Origin: Azolla caroliniana
Lineage: Eukaryota; Polypodiophyta
DNA length: 64,000 nt
Assembly: GCA_043228905.1 (NCBI GenBank)
Contig: JBHGNT010000013.1
Span: forward strand, 19,034,001 to 19,098,000
Reading direction: 5' to 3'
Positions 35,026 to 46,587 of this stretch are shown here, piece after piece (the stretch's first letter is position 1; every line of letters starts with the position of its first letter). The position numbers and the translations under genes are program-made. The notes under the pieces are model-generated. The model saw only the letters and a list, made by a program, of their open reading frames with translations. It was not told the DNA's origin and did no database searches.

Positions 35026-37740
35026 ATGAACACACAAATGGGTAGCTCGCTCCCTAGCGAAAAGTTAGACCGGAGCAATTATTCATCTTGGGAGTACAAG
35101 ATGACCCAATACCTCGTCGGCCAAGGGTATTGGAGCTACATCAATGGCGCACTCGAGAACAAGCCCGACAACACAAACGCCAACTACCCAACGTGGGAGC
35201 AAGGAGTGAGTCGGGTAATGTATTGCTTGGCAACATGTGTCCACGACCATATGCTTAGCCACATTCAAGACGCCAAGACGCCTAAAGAGGCGTGGGAGAA
35301 CTTAAAGAAAATGTTTGCCGCCAACACGACCGCCCGCAAACTTCAACTCTGGCAAGAGTTGAATAACATTCAGCAAAAAGACATGTCCGTGTTGGACTAC
35401 ACCGCCAAGATCAAGAGCATTTGCGACTCACTTGGCTCCATCAACATAAACGTCGACGAAGACGAGATGGTTCAAGTATGCTTCGGCGGCCTCGCACAAC
35501 GATTTGATACATTACATACGACAATCTTGGTGAGAGAAAACCCTCCTTCATTCATCGACCTCCAATCAATGCTATTGGTCGAAGAGAACCACGTCTGAAC
35601 CAAAAGCAAGATGTCGGAAGGACAAATGTTCTTCTCGAATTCGGACGGTGGCCGAGGAGGAGGTCACGGTAGTAGAAGAGGTCAATTCGGCCCATCACAT
35701 GAAGGGAACTGAAACCTTCACGGAAGCCATCGAGGAACCTTCGGAAGAAGGGGGAGCTTCCACGTCGAACAAGGTCGGCAAACGAGGCCCGCAACTTGCA
35801 ATTATTGCGGCAAAGTCGGCCACTACAAGGCGGAGTGTCGGAAAAAGAGAAGTGAGTCGGCTTCAACAAGTCAACAACTCACAAACTACGCATCGAGCTC
35901 CGACTACGACAATTGTAGCGGAATGTTCACGAATCATGCATCGAATTCTGACTACGGCGACCGTGATGGAATGTTCGTAATGAGGCATAGAGCGAACTCT
36001 ATGACGGCCTCAAACTTCGCAAGCACTTCCAACTCGGAAGACGTGTGGTTCGTAGATTTCGGCGCCTCACATCACATGACATCCCACGAAGAGTGGTTTC
36101 GCGATTTACGAATGCCGGATCAAACCGGCTTTATAGAGACGGGAGACGACACCACGCACCGGATTCGGCACATCGGCAATGGCCCATTTGGGAAAGAAGG
36201 TGAGCAAACTTGCATCAAGAATATCTTACACGTACCCACAATAATGAAGAATTTGGTCTCGGTCGGCCAAATCGTGGAGCAAGGCATGCAAGTCCGCTTC
36301 AACAAAGAAGGATGCTTCATCGAGAAAGATGGCCGACTCATAGCGAAGGGGCGGAGAGATAGCCGAATGTTCATCCTCGATTCGAACGAGGTGAAATCGG
36401 CAATGTACGCCAAAGGTCTCAAAACCGAGACAAGCATTGAGTTATGACACAAGAGAATCGGCCACATAAACCTCCAATGGTTTCGAGCAATGCAAACCAA
36501 GGGAGTCGTCATCGGACTTCCGACATTCGAGTCGAAACGAATCGACCGAGTATGCGAAGCGTGTCAACTTGGCAAACAACATCGACTCCCATTCCTGAAG
36601 GAGAGCTCCGCGAGCAAAGGCCTCCTCAACGTCATACACTCGGATGTATGGGGACTGGCTCAAACGCCGATGATCGGCGAATGCCGATACTACGTAACCT
36701 TCATCGATGACTACTCACGCTACGCGTGGATCTACCCGATGAAGAAGAAAAGCGAAGTGCTCTCCCACTTCCAAAAGCTCAAGGGGCAAATCGAAAAAGA
36801 AACCGGTCGGCACATTCGATGCCTACGATCGGATGGAGGAAAGGAGTACTTCTCCGACGAGTTCACCTCCTACCTCCAAAGTGAAGGCATTCAGAGAGAA
36901 TTCTCATGTCGACACACACCCCAACAAAATGGAGTCGCTAAAAGGAGAAGCACATGCCGAATTTCTATTGGGCCGAAGCGGCATCCACGGACATCTATCT
37001 CATGAACCGGTGCACCACCAATGGAGTCCATGAGCTAACACCCTACGAGCTCCTCGTCGGAAGGAAGCCGATCTTGTTGCACCTCAAGGTGTTCGGAAGC
37101 ATTGCGAATGTATGCGTCCCGAACGAACAACGACAGAAGCCCGACGCGAAGTCGGAGGAATGTATCTTCATAGGATACTCGTTCGAGAAGAAGGCGTACA
37201 AGTGTTACAACCCTTCTACCCGAGCGGTTCAGGTAAGTCGAGCCGTAGTCTTCGACGAGTCCGCATCCTGGTACGCACAAGAGACAACTTCAACTCTGAC
37301 TCCGCTCGACCCAGAATCCGCCGAACAAGAGGTAGAAGATGGAGATCGCTTTGAACACATGTTCGAAGAAAGTCTGATTACGGCAAAGCCTAGTGGGCCA
37401 CAAGAGCCCCCACGCGACCCAAGCATGTCGCGGCCAAGTACGAACTTAGACAAAGGCAAAGGTAAGATGCCCGAATACAAAGTTGACCACCCCGACGACA
37501 ATGATTCGGATGGATCGGCTCCCTCACTAGACAGTGAGTTTGGTGTACCCATCATGCGTACACCCGGAGTAAAGAAGGCGCTCACATCGGCGAGCGAAAA
37601 ACTTTGACGCTCTTCTAGAGAGAAGAATCCCGTCACTCGGCTCGGCTACAATGAGTATATGGCCCATTGTTAGGCCTTCGCGATGAAGGTAGCGGCCGAA
37701 CAAGAGCCCAAGAGCTCCACCGAAGCGACTCGATCCTGCT
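35026..37740 (+). pseudogene. Copia-3 gag, protease and integrase, with stops and frameshifts
   Basis: Gag is open from the ATG at 35026 to a TGA at 35596-35598 (190 codons, MNTQMGSSLP...). In later frames follow a CCHC knuckle (CNYCGKVGHYKAEC, about 35800-35841), a protease whose active site reads DFGA instead of DSGA near 36058, and integrase with HSDVW near 36640 and RSDGGKEY near 36830. The third catalytic residue is lost (NGVAKR in place of the usual NGVAER, about 36935). A TGA replaces an expected Trp codon before the integrase pre-core at 36445-36447. The frame is recognisable to FDESASW (about 37255) and a Ser/Pro/Asp-rich linker to about 37700. Reverse transcriptase and RNase H are absent. 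Confidence 0.85.
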
Positions 37741-37744
37741 TCTG

Positions 37745-39508
37745 TGACCAAGAAGTTGTATTACGTTGGTAGAAGTACAAGCCTCTTGCATGTTGCTTTT
37801 CTTTTAAATTGCTTTTTACTTGTTGTAAATCTGAGAGCAACATCGGTGAGGTTGGGTATTTTTCCAATAACTTTTGTGTTGCAGCCAGTGCTCGACGCAA
37901 ATTAGCAATCTATGCACTACATCGATCAAGTGAAGAGGAAACTATGTTTATGAAGAAGCTCTTGACATCAAGAATGGCATAAGTGATATCTGTGAGTAGA
38001 AAGGCAGCAAAGAAACTATACTTAGAACAGATTTGAGCTATAGAAACTCTATGAGTTTCATCAACAAGCAATGAGTTCGGGATACAGAATTGCTTAAGAT
38101 AGGATCTTTTGGTGAATACAATGTTTAACTTCAATGGATAATGATCAGAAGTTACTGTCCGAGGAATAATCCCCATAGATCTAGAAGCTTCCCAAAAAAA
38201 GCTACTAGCATAAAACCTATCCAATCGTGCCAAATTAGCTGCAACTATACTACCATTTGACCGGGAGAAATGAAGGGAGTCTTGCATTCGAGAAATGGAG
38301 TGGATATTCCATAGATCCAATAAACCAAAAGAGAAACAGAAGGAATCCCAAGCTCTAGCTTCTTGGCATGTTATTGTACTGTACTGTTTGAGCCTCCCCT
38401 TCTATTAGATGTTTCTTCAATCATGTTAAAGTCACCATCCATTCACTAATCCGGCGTATTCAGAAAGAGAAATCCAAAAGGAAGCTCTTTCTGAGGCCGA
38501 TTTAGAAGCATATAAATTTATAATACCAGTCTTTTGAGGTCCTATTTGAAGAATAAGAAATTGCGCCCTTTTATTCGAAGTAGTACCTACCGAGACTATG
38601 ATGGATGCCCATTGTTCTTTAATATCCATGCATAAACTAGCTTGTCTACTATTTGGACCTATCGTTGGGACCCAGAAATGTATCCATCTCCCTGGCAGGA
38701 TGGAACCATAACTCTGTATCCTATTAGCGGACAAGTGATGCTCTTGCAAAAAAAGAATATCAATTGCACCAACATTTGGTGTATTTAAATCTGCTTGTAT
38801 AAGTCCTTTAAATCTAGGAAAGGCATGCCCCCCAGGCCTTGCACATTCCAAGAAAGGATATTTAACTTGTCCATACTACATATGATTTGAAGATGTGCAT
38901 TTCTCGAGGATTTGTTAATCCTTTTTCTCATAACTAGTTTTTCCTTTGTTATTATCAGTTGTAGGTATAGGTGCAACTTCCTCCAATCTTTGGATAGTGA
39001 CATCCACCATCTTCAGCTTCCCTTGTAGCTCTAGCTTTCCTTGTTGAGCTATTTCAATCTCCATGTCATCTTCCATCTGTTTCAATTTATCTAGCGAGAT
39101 TGTTTTGGTAGGTGGTTGACCCTCTATCAACTGAGAAAATGACTTAGAAAGCATTGTTGTCATTGGGGGACATCTATCAGTCTTCGATGGGATCAATGAA
39201 CCTATCGCAAGTGGCACTTGAGGGTTGTCACCATCTACCTGAAGTGTTGTATATTTATTATGAAGGGGAGGAAATTCCTGAAGGTTATTAGGTTATACTT
39301 GTTGAATTTTACTTGGTCAAGATGTTTTCCTATTCCCTACTATAGTCCATCCTTCAAATGAGGCCTTATATGGAATAATAGTTGTAGAGGGCTCCACTAT
39401 ATGAGAGGCATTTTGAAACTTAGGACAATGTTTAGCCAAATGGCCAAACCCGAAACACCGAAAACATTGATTAGGCAGACCTCGGTACATGATTTTCTGA
39501 GAATACAG
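37745..39508 (-). pseudogene. LINE-D: ORF1 end and endonuclease of a LINE, truncated at both sides
   Basis: Read on minus from 39508. An ORF1 end with the CCHC motif CFRCFGFGHLAKHC (about 39430-39471) is followed by a charged linker (about 38900-39220). The endonuclease domain starts near 38878 with LNILSWNVQGLG and contains FLQEHH (about 38740). The SDHYPL motif lies near 38140 with the preceding RLDRFY near 38215. The pre-RT segment ending GLYFYQRNTTSW reaches about 37750 and is cut by the junction with Copia-3. No reverse transcriptase remains. The upstream side is cut by the Gypsy-1 LTR at 39509. Confidence 0.8.
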
Positions 39509-40177
39509 TGTCGCGTTGTTACGCACGTGCATGTAGAACGAGGCATGACCACGGGGGACTTGGACCGAGGAATAACCGAACAGGAGTAGGAGCAAGAAAG
39601 ACAATGTCCGTGCTTCCACACACACACACACACACACTCGCAAATACATAGAAACCGCAACCGAATGAAACAACGGAAATGAGATGAATGCGTATATGTA
39701 TGTATATATTCTGATGAAAAAGGGTTACAACCGGCAGGCTAGTGAGCAACAAAACTCCTACGCCTACGCACACACACACAGAAGAGCGAGATGGAGACTC
39801 TACCGGAAGCACTCGAGCGTTCCACGGAGCAGAGTTCGCCTCCCGAAAACTTGCATAGAGCAAATACAAAGAAAGACGGAGGAGAAGAACTCGGTCCTAC
39901 TCCGACAGCGCTTCGTCCTCGACAAAAGCGATCCCTTTTACGATTCCTCTCCCCCTCTTTTATAGCCCAAGGAGGGAGGCCGTTACAACTTGTTACATCA
40001 TCTTTATTCCCTGTCCTTTCAGACAGAGATATGCCTCGATTTCCTACCTATCAAATCCATACAACCTAGGATATTCACATCAGCCGACTTGTACCTAAAT
40101 ATGTACATTACAACAAACTTGTGCCCGCATGTAAGGGTCGGTTCGCGCACATCATTCTCCGATTCCGCCGAGGGACG
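39509..40177 (-). repeat. Gypsy-1 3' LTR
   Basis: In plus orientation it runs from TGTCGCGTTG to GAGGGACG. The last base is G where the other LTR has A, so the terminal TG of this LTR (minus strand) has mutated to CG. It contains a (CA)n tract near 39618-39640. Confidence 0.88.
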
Positions 40178-40266
40178 GTTTTTCTCCATGACATCCGACC
40201 CCACCTAACCGCGCATCCACCGGTATGTGTCAAAATAGACTCTTGCCGGAGAAGACCGGCCCACGC

Positions 40267-43200
40267 TTACCCTTCATCCTCCGGATCGCCATTCGCTCTG
40301 AACCGGTCGTCCTCACTATCCAAGTGGTCCGGGTTCGGTTCATCCTCATGCCGCTTTTTGAACACTTTCATCCTTTTCTCAGCCACCGGTACTGTCATCC
40401 TCGTCCCGTCAAGCTCCGCGAGATGGTAGGTCCTGTTGTCATTGGCGCTTGTCACCACGTAAGGCCCGAACCACCTCCTTGCGAATTTCCACATCGCCTT
40501 GTGCTGGTTGTCAAAGCTGCTGTCATATACCAGAACCTAGTCGCCTTCCTCGATTTTCTTCGGCCTTAGTCGGTGAGTCCGGTCGAATCGCCCCTTGTTA
40601 TTTACCCTCGCGGCCCGCAGCTTTTCCGCGGCTCATTCCACATCCTCCGGTCTTCGCTCGAGCTGTCGGATCCCTGCCGCTAACAGCTCCTCCCCGCTCA
40701 TCTCGTCTCTCCAGTCCACCGTGGCCCATGAGGAGATCGTTCGCTCCATTGGCATGACCGGCTTCTGCCCGTACATCAGCTTCGCTAGCATGAACCGGGT
40801 TACCGAACTGTGTGTAGTTTGGTCGGCCCACAACGCATAGGGTAAGAGCAACGACCAGTTTCCGACTTGGCCTCCACATGCCCACACTAACGCTTTGACG
40901 ATCGGCCCGTGTCCGCATTCCACCTTCCCATTCGCCTCCGGATTATACGCCATGGTAAGCGAGAGTTTAACCCCTAGTCGGTCAAACAACTCTTCAGCCT
41001 CTTGTGCGTCTAGTTCTCCGCGGTCGGCTACCATCTTTCCTACGCACCCGTACAGGCATACCACTTCTTCGATCAGAAATCGGCACACGACCGCGATCGT
41101 TTTGTTCGGCAACGCTCGGCCTTCCACCTGTTTCGTCAGGTCCTCTCGAGCCAGCACCAGATATCGCATCTGCCCTACTCCCATCGGCATCGTCACCAGA
41201 TCCACCATCCACTTGAAGTGGACAGTCAGAGGGTAGGTCGGGTGGAGCTCGTCGCGATGTCGGACTATGGACTGCATCTGACAGCTTTCGCAAGCCGTCA
41301 CGAACCGATGCACGTCCCGGTATAGTCCTGGCCACCAGTACTTCCCCTTCATCTTCTCGAATGTGGCCCACGTCCCGCGGTGTCCGACCCAGGGACTCTC
41401 GTGGTACGCCGTCAACAGTTCCACCTGTTCCTCTTTCTTCGTCACAACCCGGAGCGGGATGGCATTTCTCTTCTTCGGGTGCTTCCATATGCACCCATCC
41501 CGTAGGAAGAATCGGTACACTTTCTTCCGAATCCGGTTGGTCTCTTCCTTCGTCCACGCCACGTTCGGTGTCATTGTCTTTAGGAACCCGTCGATCTGGA
41601 GCCACTCCCCGTCGTACTTGCTCTTGTAGAACTCGTTAAGCGCCGGAGTGCTCCCCTTCCTTGTTGTTACGTAAGCTATCTCGAAGAAGTCCACGCCGAC
41701 TTCTTCGTCCTCCAAAACCATGCCGTCCTCATCATCGAATCTCGCCCTCGAAATCATGTCGGCCATGGCGTTGTCTTTTCCGGAAATGTGTCGTATTTCC
41801 GGATTCAGGGACTTGATGTACGCTATCCACCTAAGCATCGCCAAGTCCGGCGTCGCGCATCCGAAAACTACCGAGAATCGGTAGGAAGTCCGTCTCAATT
41901 ATCACCTCCGCCCCGATCATATAGTCTTTGTCGGCCTTGACCGCCGAAATGATACCCTAGAGTTCGCGTTTAACCCGAGCGTACCCTCGTTGTCATTCAC
42001 TAAGGACTTTCGCGCCGAACAGGATGGGGAACCTCGTTCCATTCTCATCGTCCTGGTTGATCACCCATCCGATTCCGGTCAGACTTGTGTCTACGGTCAC
42101 ATAAATCGGAATGTCTTTACCGTAGACCACTTTCCGGAGTGCCAGTGCCGCAACAAGAGCTTCTTTCATTTTCCGGACCGATTCCGTATGCTCCTCTCTC
42201 CACTCGAATTTACGCCCTTTCTTCAGCAATCCATAGAGCGGCTCTGCGACGTCGGTGTAACGTGGGATCCAGATATGGTAGAATGTGCATGCTCCCAAGA
42301 ATCTCCGGACTTCCGTGACCAAATTTCAGTCACGCTTCATCGCGGAGATGGCCTCTACCTTGGCCGACGACGGTTTCTGACCGAATGGCCTACATAGGTG
42401 TCCGACAACCATGATCTCTGATTGCCCGAAGGCCGATTTTTCCCCGGAGAAGGTGAGCCTCACACCCTCTAGTCTTTGCAGCACCTTCTCACAGTCATCG
42501 ACGTGGTCTGCCACAAACTTCCGGCATCCGTCCGGTCCGATTGTCTCGTCCTTATCCTCCACCGGGCATCCTTTGATCAGGATGTCTGCTAAGAATGGCA
42601 TGGTGATGTCCGGGATACAATCCCTTAGCACTTTGTTCATTCCATTCACCATGTGGGCTACCGAGTTCGTCCCTCCTTGCGGAAGGGTACACATCCGTAC
42701 TAGGCCGAGAGGAGTCCGCATCGTCGTAATGTCCCTGCTCTCCACGGCTAGCTGGAACTGATCGTATCCCGAGTACAAATCACCGACCGAGTAGATTGAC
42801 CTTCCGGCGAAGGCCTCCGCGAACTCGTCTATGGTCGGTCTGATTCCTACGTTCCGAATGGTCACCTTGTTGACCGGTTGCAGGTCTTGAATGACGCGCA
42901 GCATGTCGTTCTTCTTGGGCACGGTAAACCACCGATTTGAATATGGGGTACTCGCCGGTTCAAGGATGCACATATCCACCTTCTGTTTCAGCAGCTCCAT
43001 CAGCTTCGGGATGTGAGCTCTGGGTACTTGAATCGGTTTGAGATTCCACGGTACATGCGGTATCGTGAAGATCACCATTGGTTCCACAATCGTCGGGTCT
43101 ACGCACCCGATCTCCTCCGGCGAGAATGCGAAGGCCTTTCCGTGCCTCCGGAGCATTCTCTGAAACCGGTCCTCCTCCACCGGCAGTAGAAAGCCACCCC

Positions 43201-43749
43201 CATCAACCTTGAGCTCTCGTAGCGTTCTGTCGGTGAATCGGTGTCCTATGCCAGCCGGATCTCGTAAACTTGGGTCTGACGCGACCCCTTTCATCTGTAA
43301 CTCGCTGCCCTCCGGCTAGGGTGCCGTGACTAGCCTCACCTTCCGGTCCACAGTCTTGTACTTCGCATCCACTCAGGCCGTCCGATCCGACTCGAGTCCT
43401 CTAGTGAAGTCAGCGATGACTTCGTACATCTTTTCCGAGCATACTGGAATCGTCCGGTCTTCACTAAGGCCCTCTCTGAATATCTTCTGTAACTTCCCCA
43501 AGGTGTCGTCGAAGGAGACCGCCTCCACGGCACTGCCAATCTCTTCGCCGGGGCCGAGGACCCCGTGCGCCCTGAGTCTTTCTTCTGCCCGTTTCTTTAC
43601 CCGACCACTGATGCCGGCTATAGGACAACCTCCGCTATCGGAGAACCAAAACTTCCTACCTATGTTACAGGTTCTTCTGCCTACTGTACATGGGTGGGGT
43701 TTTCCCGGAGTGTCCGGACTATCGCGTCCCCACGCCTTGATAGCCCTCT
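40267..43749 (-). pseudogene. Gypsy-1 pol (RT, RNase H, integrase), with stops
   Basis: The RT frame occupies 42326-43294. Its active-site box reads FLADIL, so one catalytic Asp of the usual x-DD pair is Ala. A TGA at 42326-42328 interrupts the same frame, which continues into RNase H (42322-41993) and meets another TGA (after KVLSE) and a TAG. Integrase (41898-40633) has a zinc-binding HHCC region (HESPWVGH...CESCQ), core residues in DLVTM, ADRGEL and NPEANGKVECGH, and then a frame at 40494-40267 with the RRWFGPYVV GPY module. No chromodomain is visible after it. The stops look like CGA-to-TGA and TGG-to-TAG changes. The element is inactive. Confidence 0.85.
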
Positions 43750-44543
43750 CTAAAAATCCCCTCGGCTTTCGCCGCCGAGGGTCTCGCGGTTACGCTCGTG
43801 GTTCGGTCGTACCATAAGAAACTGAATAGAGTGACGCCCATCCTGGCTTTTGACTCGAGCATACACCGAACCGTTGTCCATCACCTTCGTCTCCATGCGC
43901 GCCGCTGTGATGTACGGTTCTCCGAGTATCACCGAATGCGAGGACGTCTCCTGCACGAAGAAGTGTTGATCGATCTCGACATCGCCGATTTTCACTCGTA
44001 CATTCGGGCAGGCTCTTCTGCTGCCCGTATCTTCCACCCGTGCTCTGGTGTTGATCGGCCACTTTCCCTTCTTGTAGAAGTCCATGGACATCAAGTTGAT
44101 CTCCGAACCGTGGTCTACCAACGCCACCACCGGTTCCTGGACATCCCCGATCCGAACAGGGGTTTCCGTAGTGGCCCTAGCCCAATGTAGCCTCAAGTAG
44201 TGGCTTTCCGCCAACTCGTCTTCTAGGGCCATGTCTTCTAGGTGCGTCGTTCGCACCTCCACCGGCTTCTCTAGCTCCGGCTCCGTCGAAAGCCTTTTTC
44301 GCTTCACCAAGTCTGCGATGGAGTCGTGGAACTCCTTCTTAGCAATACCGAGCACCTCCCTCAACGACAGCTCCACTTTGCTATCGAGGGTTCGTTCCTC
44401 CAGGACCTTTTGTAGGTCCATGGTCCTCTCGATCTCTGTGCTCGACCGATAACCGGCCTTCTTGGCCCTGTCCGGTGTGCCGAATACACCGACACCATTC
44501 TGCTTCGGCCCGAACCGGGTCTCATACCATTGTGAGGGTCCAG

Positions 44544-44566
44544 CCCCCCCCCCCCCCCCCCCCCCC
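44544..44566. repeat. Poly(C) run of 23 bases
   Basis: An uninterrupted C run on plus encodes a Gly tract within the minus-strand Gypsy-1 frame. The length may be imprecise because such runs are hard to sequence. Confidence 0.85.
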
Positions 44567-45556
44567 GGTCTTCCCGCGCGCTTGTCTTCCACCAGAACCT
44601 CGTAGTTCTGGCACACGGCTTCCACGAAGCCCATCTTCTCTTCGACTGGGTCACTCCACTTGGTTACCTCCCGGACCCCTCTTTCCGCGCGGTCCGCTTC
44701 CTCTTTCCTTAGCCATACGCCGGCTAGACCTTCCAGCACCAACGGCCAAAACCCGGAGTCCTTCGTTTTCCGGACTTCATCACTCCCGACCCGGATTCCC
44801 GCCGATGCCGAGTAGTGGATGGTCTCCGCGTGGCGAACCGCCGCTTCCTCCATCAGCCATTTCATCCCCCCTCGTTCGACGTTCAGATCTAGGGCCCTCC
44901 GGGTTTCGCTAGCGTGTACCCGCCCGTTCCACAAGTACACCACGTTGACCCTTATTGCTTCGGCAAAGTCCCCGCACTCCTTTTGGGCGTGGCCGACAAC
45001 ATCGCACCACAAGCACTGATGCCCAGCCGGAGGCCTTCGGTCACGGGCTTGTTCGCCGCCGTCCCTCCATGCCTGTGCAATCAGGAGGTCCCTCACCATC
45101 TGAGTCAGCACCTCCAGAGCCACTCGTCCGGACGGGCCTTTGACCACGCTGGTAGAAGTCAAGCCGACCTCGAGCTAGTCTCGGGTCTCCTCCCTTCGCG
45201 CCGGTGGGGGTATCTCGAGCTTCCTTGCTGCAACAGAGCCCGCCCCCGACGAGCCTTTATTGACCCACTCACGTCGTTTGTCGAAACGGCCACAGACTCT
45301 CTTCACCACGGCCCAGTCGGCCGTTAGCTCGTCATCGGTCTCCAGCAGGAGGCCCACTTGCTCCCGATCCATCACATCCCCTGATTTAACAAATAATAGG
45401 ACACGACTTGTGTACAGTACGGTTTGGTCCAGCACTGTCGTGATGTGGCATGTCTAGTGCGAGAAAAAGTCAAAAATTGAGGATCCACACACATTTCACA
45501 AATACTTGTAAAAATGAAAATAAATAAACCTAGGTCATAATCGCATTGAGTGCATG

Positions 45557-45632
45557 TAGAGGGTTGCAAGTAAGATTTGAACCTTGCACCTCTAAGATAA
45601 GAGGCAATTACCTTACCACTAAAGCTACTACT
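45557..45632 (-). ncRNA. tRNA-like Pol III promoter block (SINE head or tRNA relic)
   Basis: On minus the block carries an A-box-like TAGTGGTAAGG (45610-45620) and a B-box-like GGTTCAAATCTT (45571-45582) at tRNA-like spacing. A CCTCT/AGAGG stem lies between them where the anticodon arm would be, and a GCAAG/CTTGC pair surrounds the T-loop-like part. The acceptor stem is not convincing, so it is unlikely to be a working tRNA gene. Plant tRNA-derived SINE heads look like this. Confidence 0.5.
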
Positions 45633-45689
45633 AAGTGCTTTAGATATTCTATATTTCTTTCTCATATTCAGTATTCCGTAGGAAACGAA

Positions 45690-45805
45690 CAAAACCGTGT
45701 ACACAAAACCACGGTTTTAAGCCCATGGTTTCCTGCATGTCACAAAGCAAAACTGTGTGCACAGAAACCATGGCTCCAAGCCCATGGTTTTGTGCATGGA
45801 CAAAC
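45690..45805. repeat. Two 58-bp direct repeats inside the 609-bp insertion
   Basis: Units start at 45690 (CAAAACCGTGTACACA) and 45748 (CAAAACTGTGTGCACA). Both contain AAGCCCATGGTTT and short inverted repeats such as AAACCACGGTTT. They are imperfect copies. Confidence 0.75.
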
Positions 45806-46564
45806 CTATAAAACCCCTAGTACGGCTTGTGTAAGGGGGAGGGGGGGGGGGCGCTCAATATGATATGACCATCATCATCACCATCAATAATATAAGCTTC
45901 TATTGAATCTTCTTCTTCTATCTTGTAATTATTTATCTACTTCTCAAGTGTACAATCTTCAATCTTCTCAAGTGTAATAGGTCTTCCTCCAATCTTACAT
46001 TCACATCGTCCTCTTCTCAATACCTTGACGGACATCCTCCTTGGTCCAAGACCCCAGTGGTTCCACTCAAGAAAAGCATGCTCGCACGTGCATCTTCGCG
46101 ACAACGTCGAAAGATGCGCGAAGCGTTCTTCAAACTCCCGGAGGAGCACCGACGCGTTTCTCCCCTTTTCGGGGGTCTCCACCCATTCCATGAAGTCCTG
46201 CTTCGATGGCCGAAGCGCGTCATCAAGCCCGTATTTCTCAAGAAGCCAACCTTCAAACTCTTCCCAGGTCCGGATCTCAGCCCGTACCTCGAGCACCTCC
46301 GTGTGGATGCCCGGTATCGCTACCCGAGGGAATCCGGCCAATTGCCTGTCTTCCGAAATGTCCCTCATCACCATTTCGGCTCAGTAGGCCTCCAAGTAGC
46401 TCGTGGCATCCTTTCCACCGAAACGGCCTATCGTGTTGACGATTGCTTCAATAGCCCTATTGAGGGTGCCTGCGCCTTCACGCGGACTCACTAATCGATC
46501 TACAGCTGAAGCCATGGCTTCTGCAAGCGCCGTTTCCCTCATCTTTTCTATTCCTCTGCCGCCT

Positions 46565-46583
46565 GTTCACGTCGGGTTCACCA
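46565..46583 (-). other. Gypsy-1 primer-binding site
   Basis: Read on minus, TGGTGAACCCGACGTGAAC starts four bases inside the 5' LTR. It begins with TGG, the complement of a tRNA CCA end, and its reverse complement has the form of a tRNA 3' end. It is not the initiator-Met site used by the copia elements here. I could not name the tRNA. Confidence 0.65.
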
Positions 46584-46587
46584 AATA

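Larger units (their letters stand above)
34417..37740 (+). mobile_element. Copia-3: 3'-truncated Ty1/copia element
   Basis: It starts with a 441-bp 5' LTR and an intact primer site and continues through gag, protease and integrase, but stops at about 37740, just before reverse transcriptase. LINE-D sequence in the opposite orientation starts there. No 3' LTR is present in the window. Gag and integrase are close to those of Copia-1. Confidence 0.85.
45432..46040 (-). mobile_element. 609-bp insertion in Gypsy-1 gag with 8-bp target duplication
   Basis: The segment is flanked by TTGGTCCA at 45424-45431 and 46041-46048, and joining the flanks restores one gag frame across the site. Its ends (GCACTGTCG and ACATCCTCC in plus) show no terminal inverted repeat. 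Inside are a tRNA-like block at 45557-45632 (minus), a pair of 58-bp direct repeats at 45690-45805, a TATAAAA-like box near 45808, and a G/C run near 45840. An 8-bp duplication would suit a hAT element, but no hAT ends are seen. A SINE or composite insertion is the other option. Confidence 0.65.
43750..46542 (-). pseudogene. Gypsy-1 gag and protease, interrupted
   Basis: Gag starts at the ATG at 46540-46542 and runs to a TGA at 46381-46383 within the first 55 codons. It continues recognisably (W-E-E-FEGWLLEKYG...DFMEWVE) to a frameshift near 46060, is split by the insertion at 45432-46040, and resumes with VLLFVKSGDV near 45400. The long open frame 45162-43750 has a zinc knuckle (CLWCDVVGHAQKEC) near 45010, a Gly tract encoded by a 23-base C run at 44544-44566, and a retropepsin near 44120 with ALVDHGSEINLMS, that is DHG in place of the usual DSG or DTG. 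The VILGEPYI segment marks the end of the protease fold. Confidence 0.82.

Noticed and set aside
43750-45162. A host gene with a Gly-rich tract on minus
   Set aside because: The zinc knuckle, retropepsin fold and position between Gypsy-1 LTRs show it is retrotransposon gag and protease.
45557-45632. A working tRNA gene
   Set aside because: A- and B-box-like sequences are present, but the acceptor stem and a clean seven-base anticodon loop are not.
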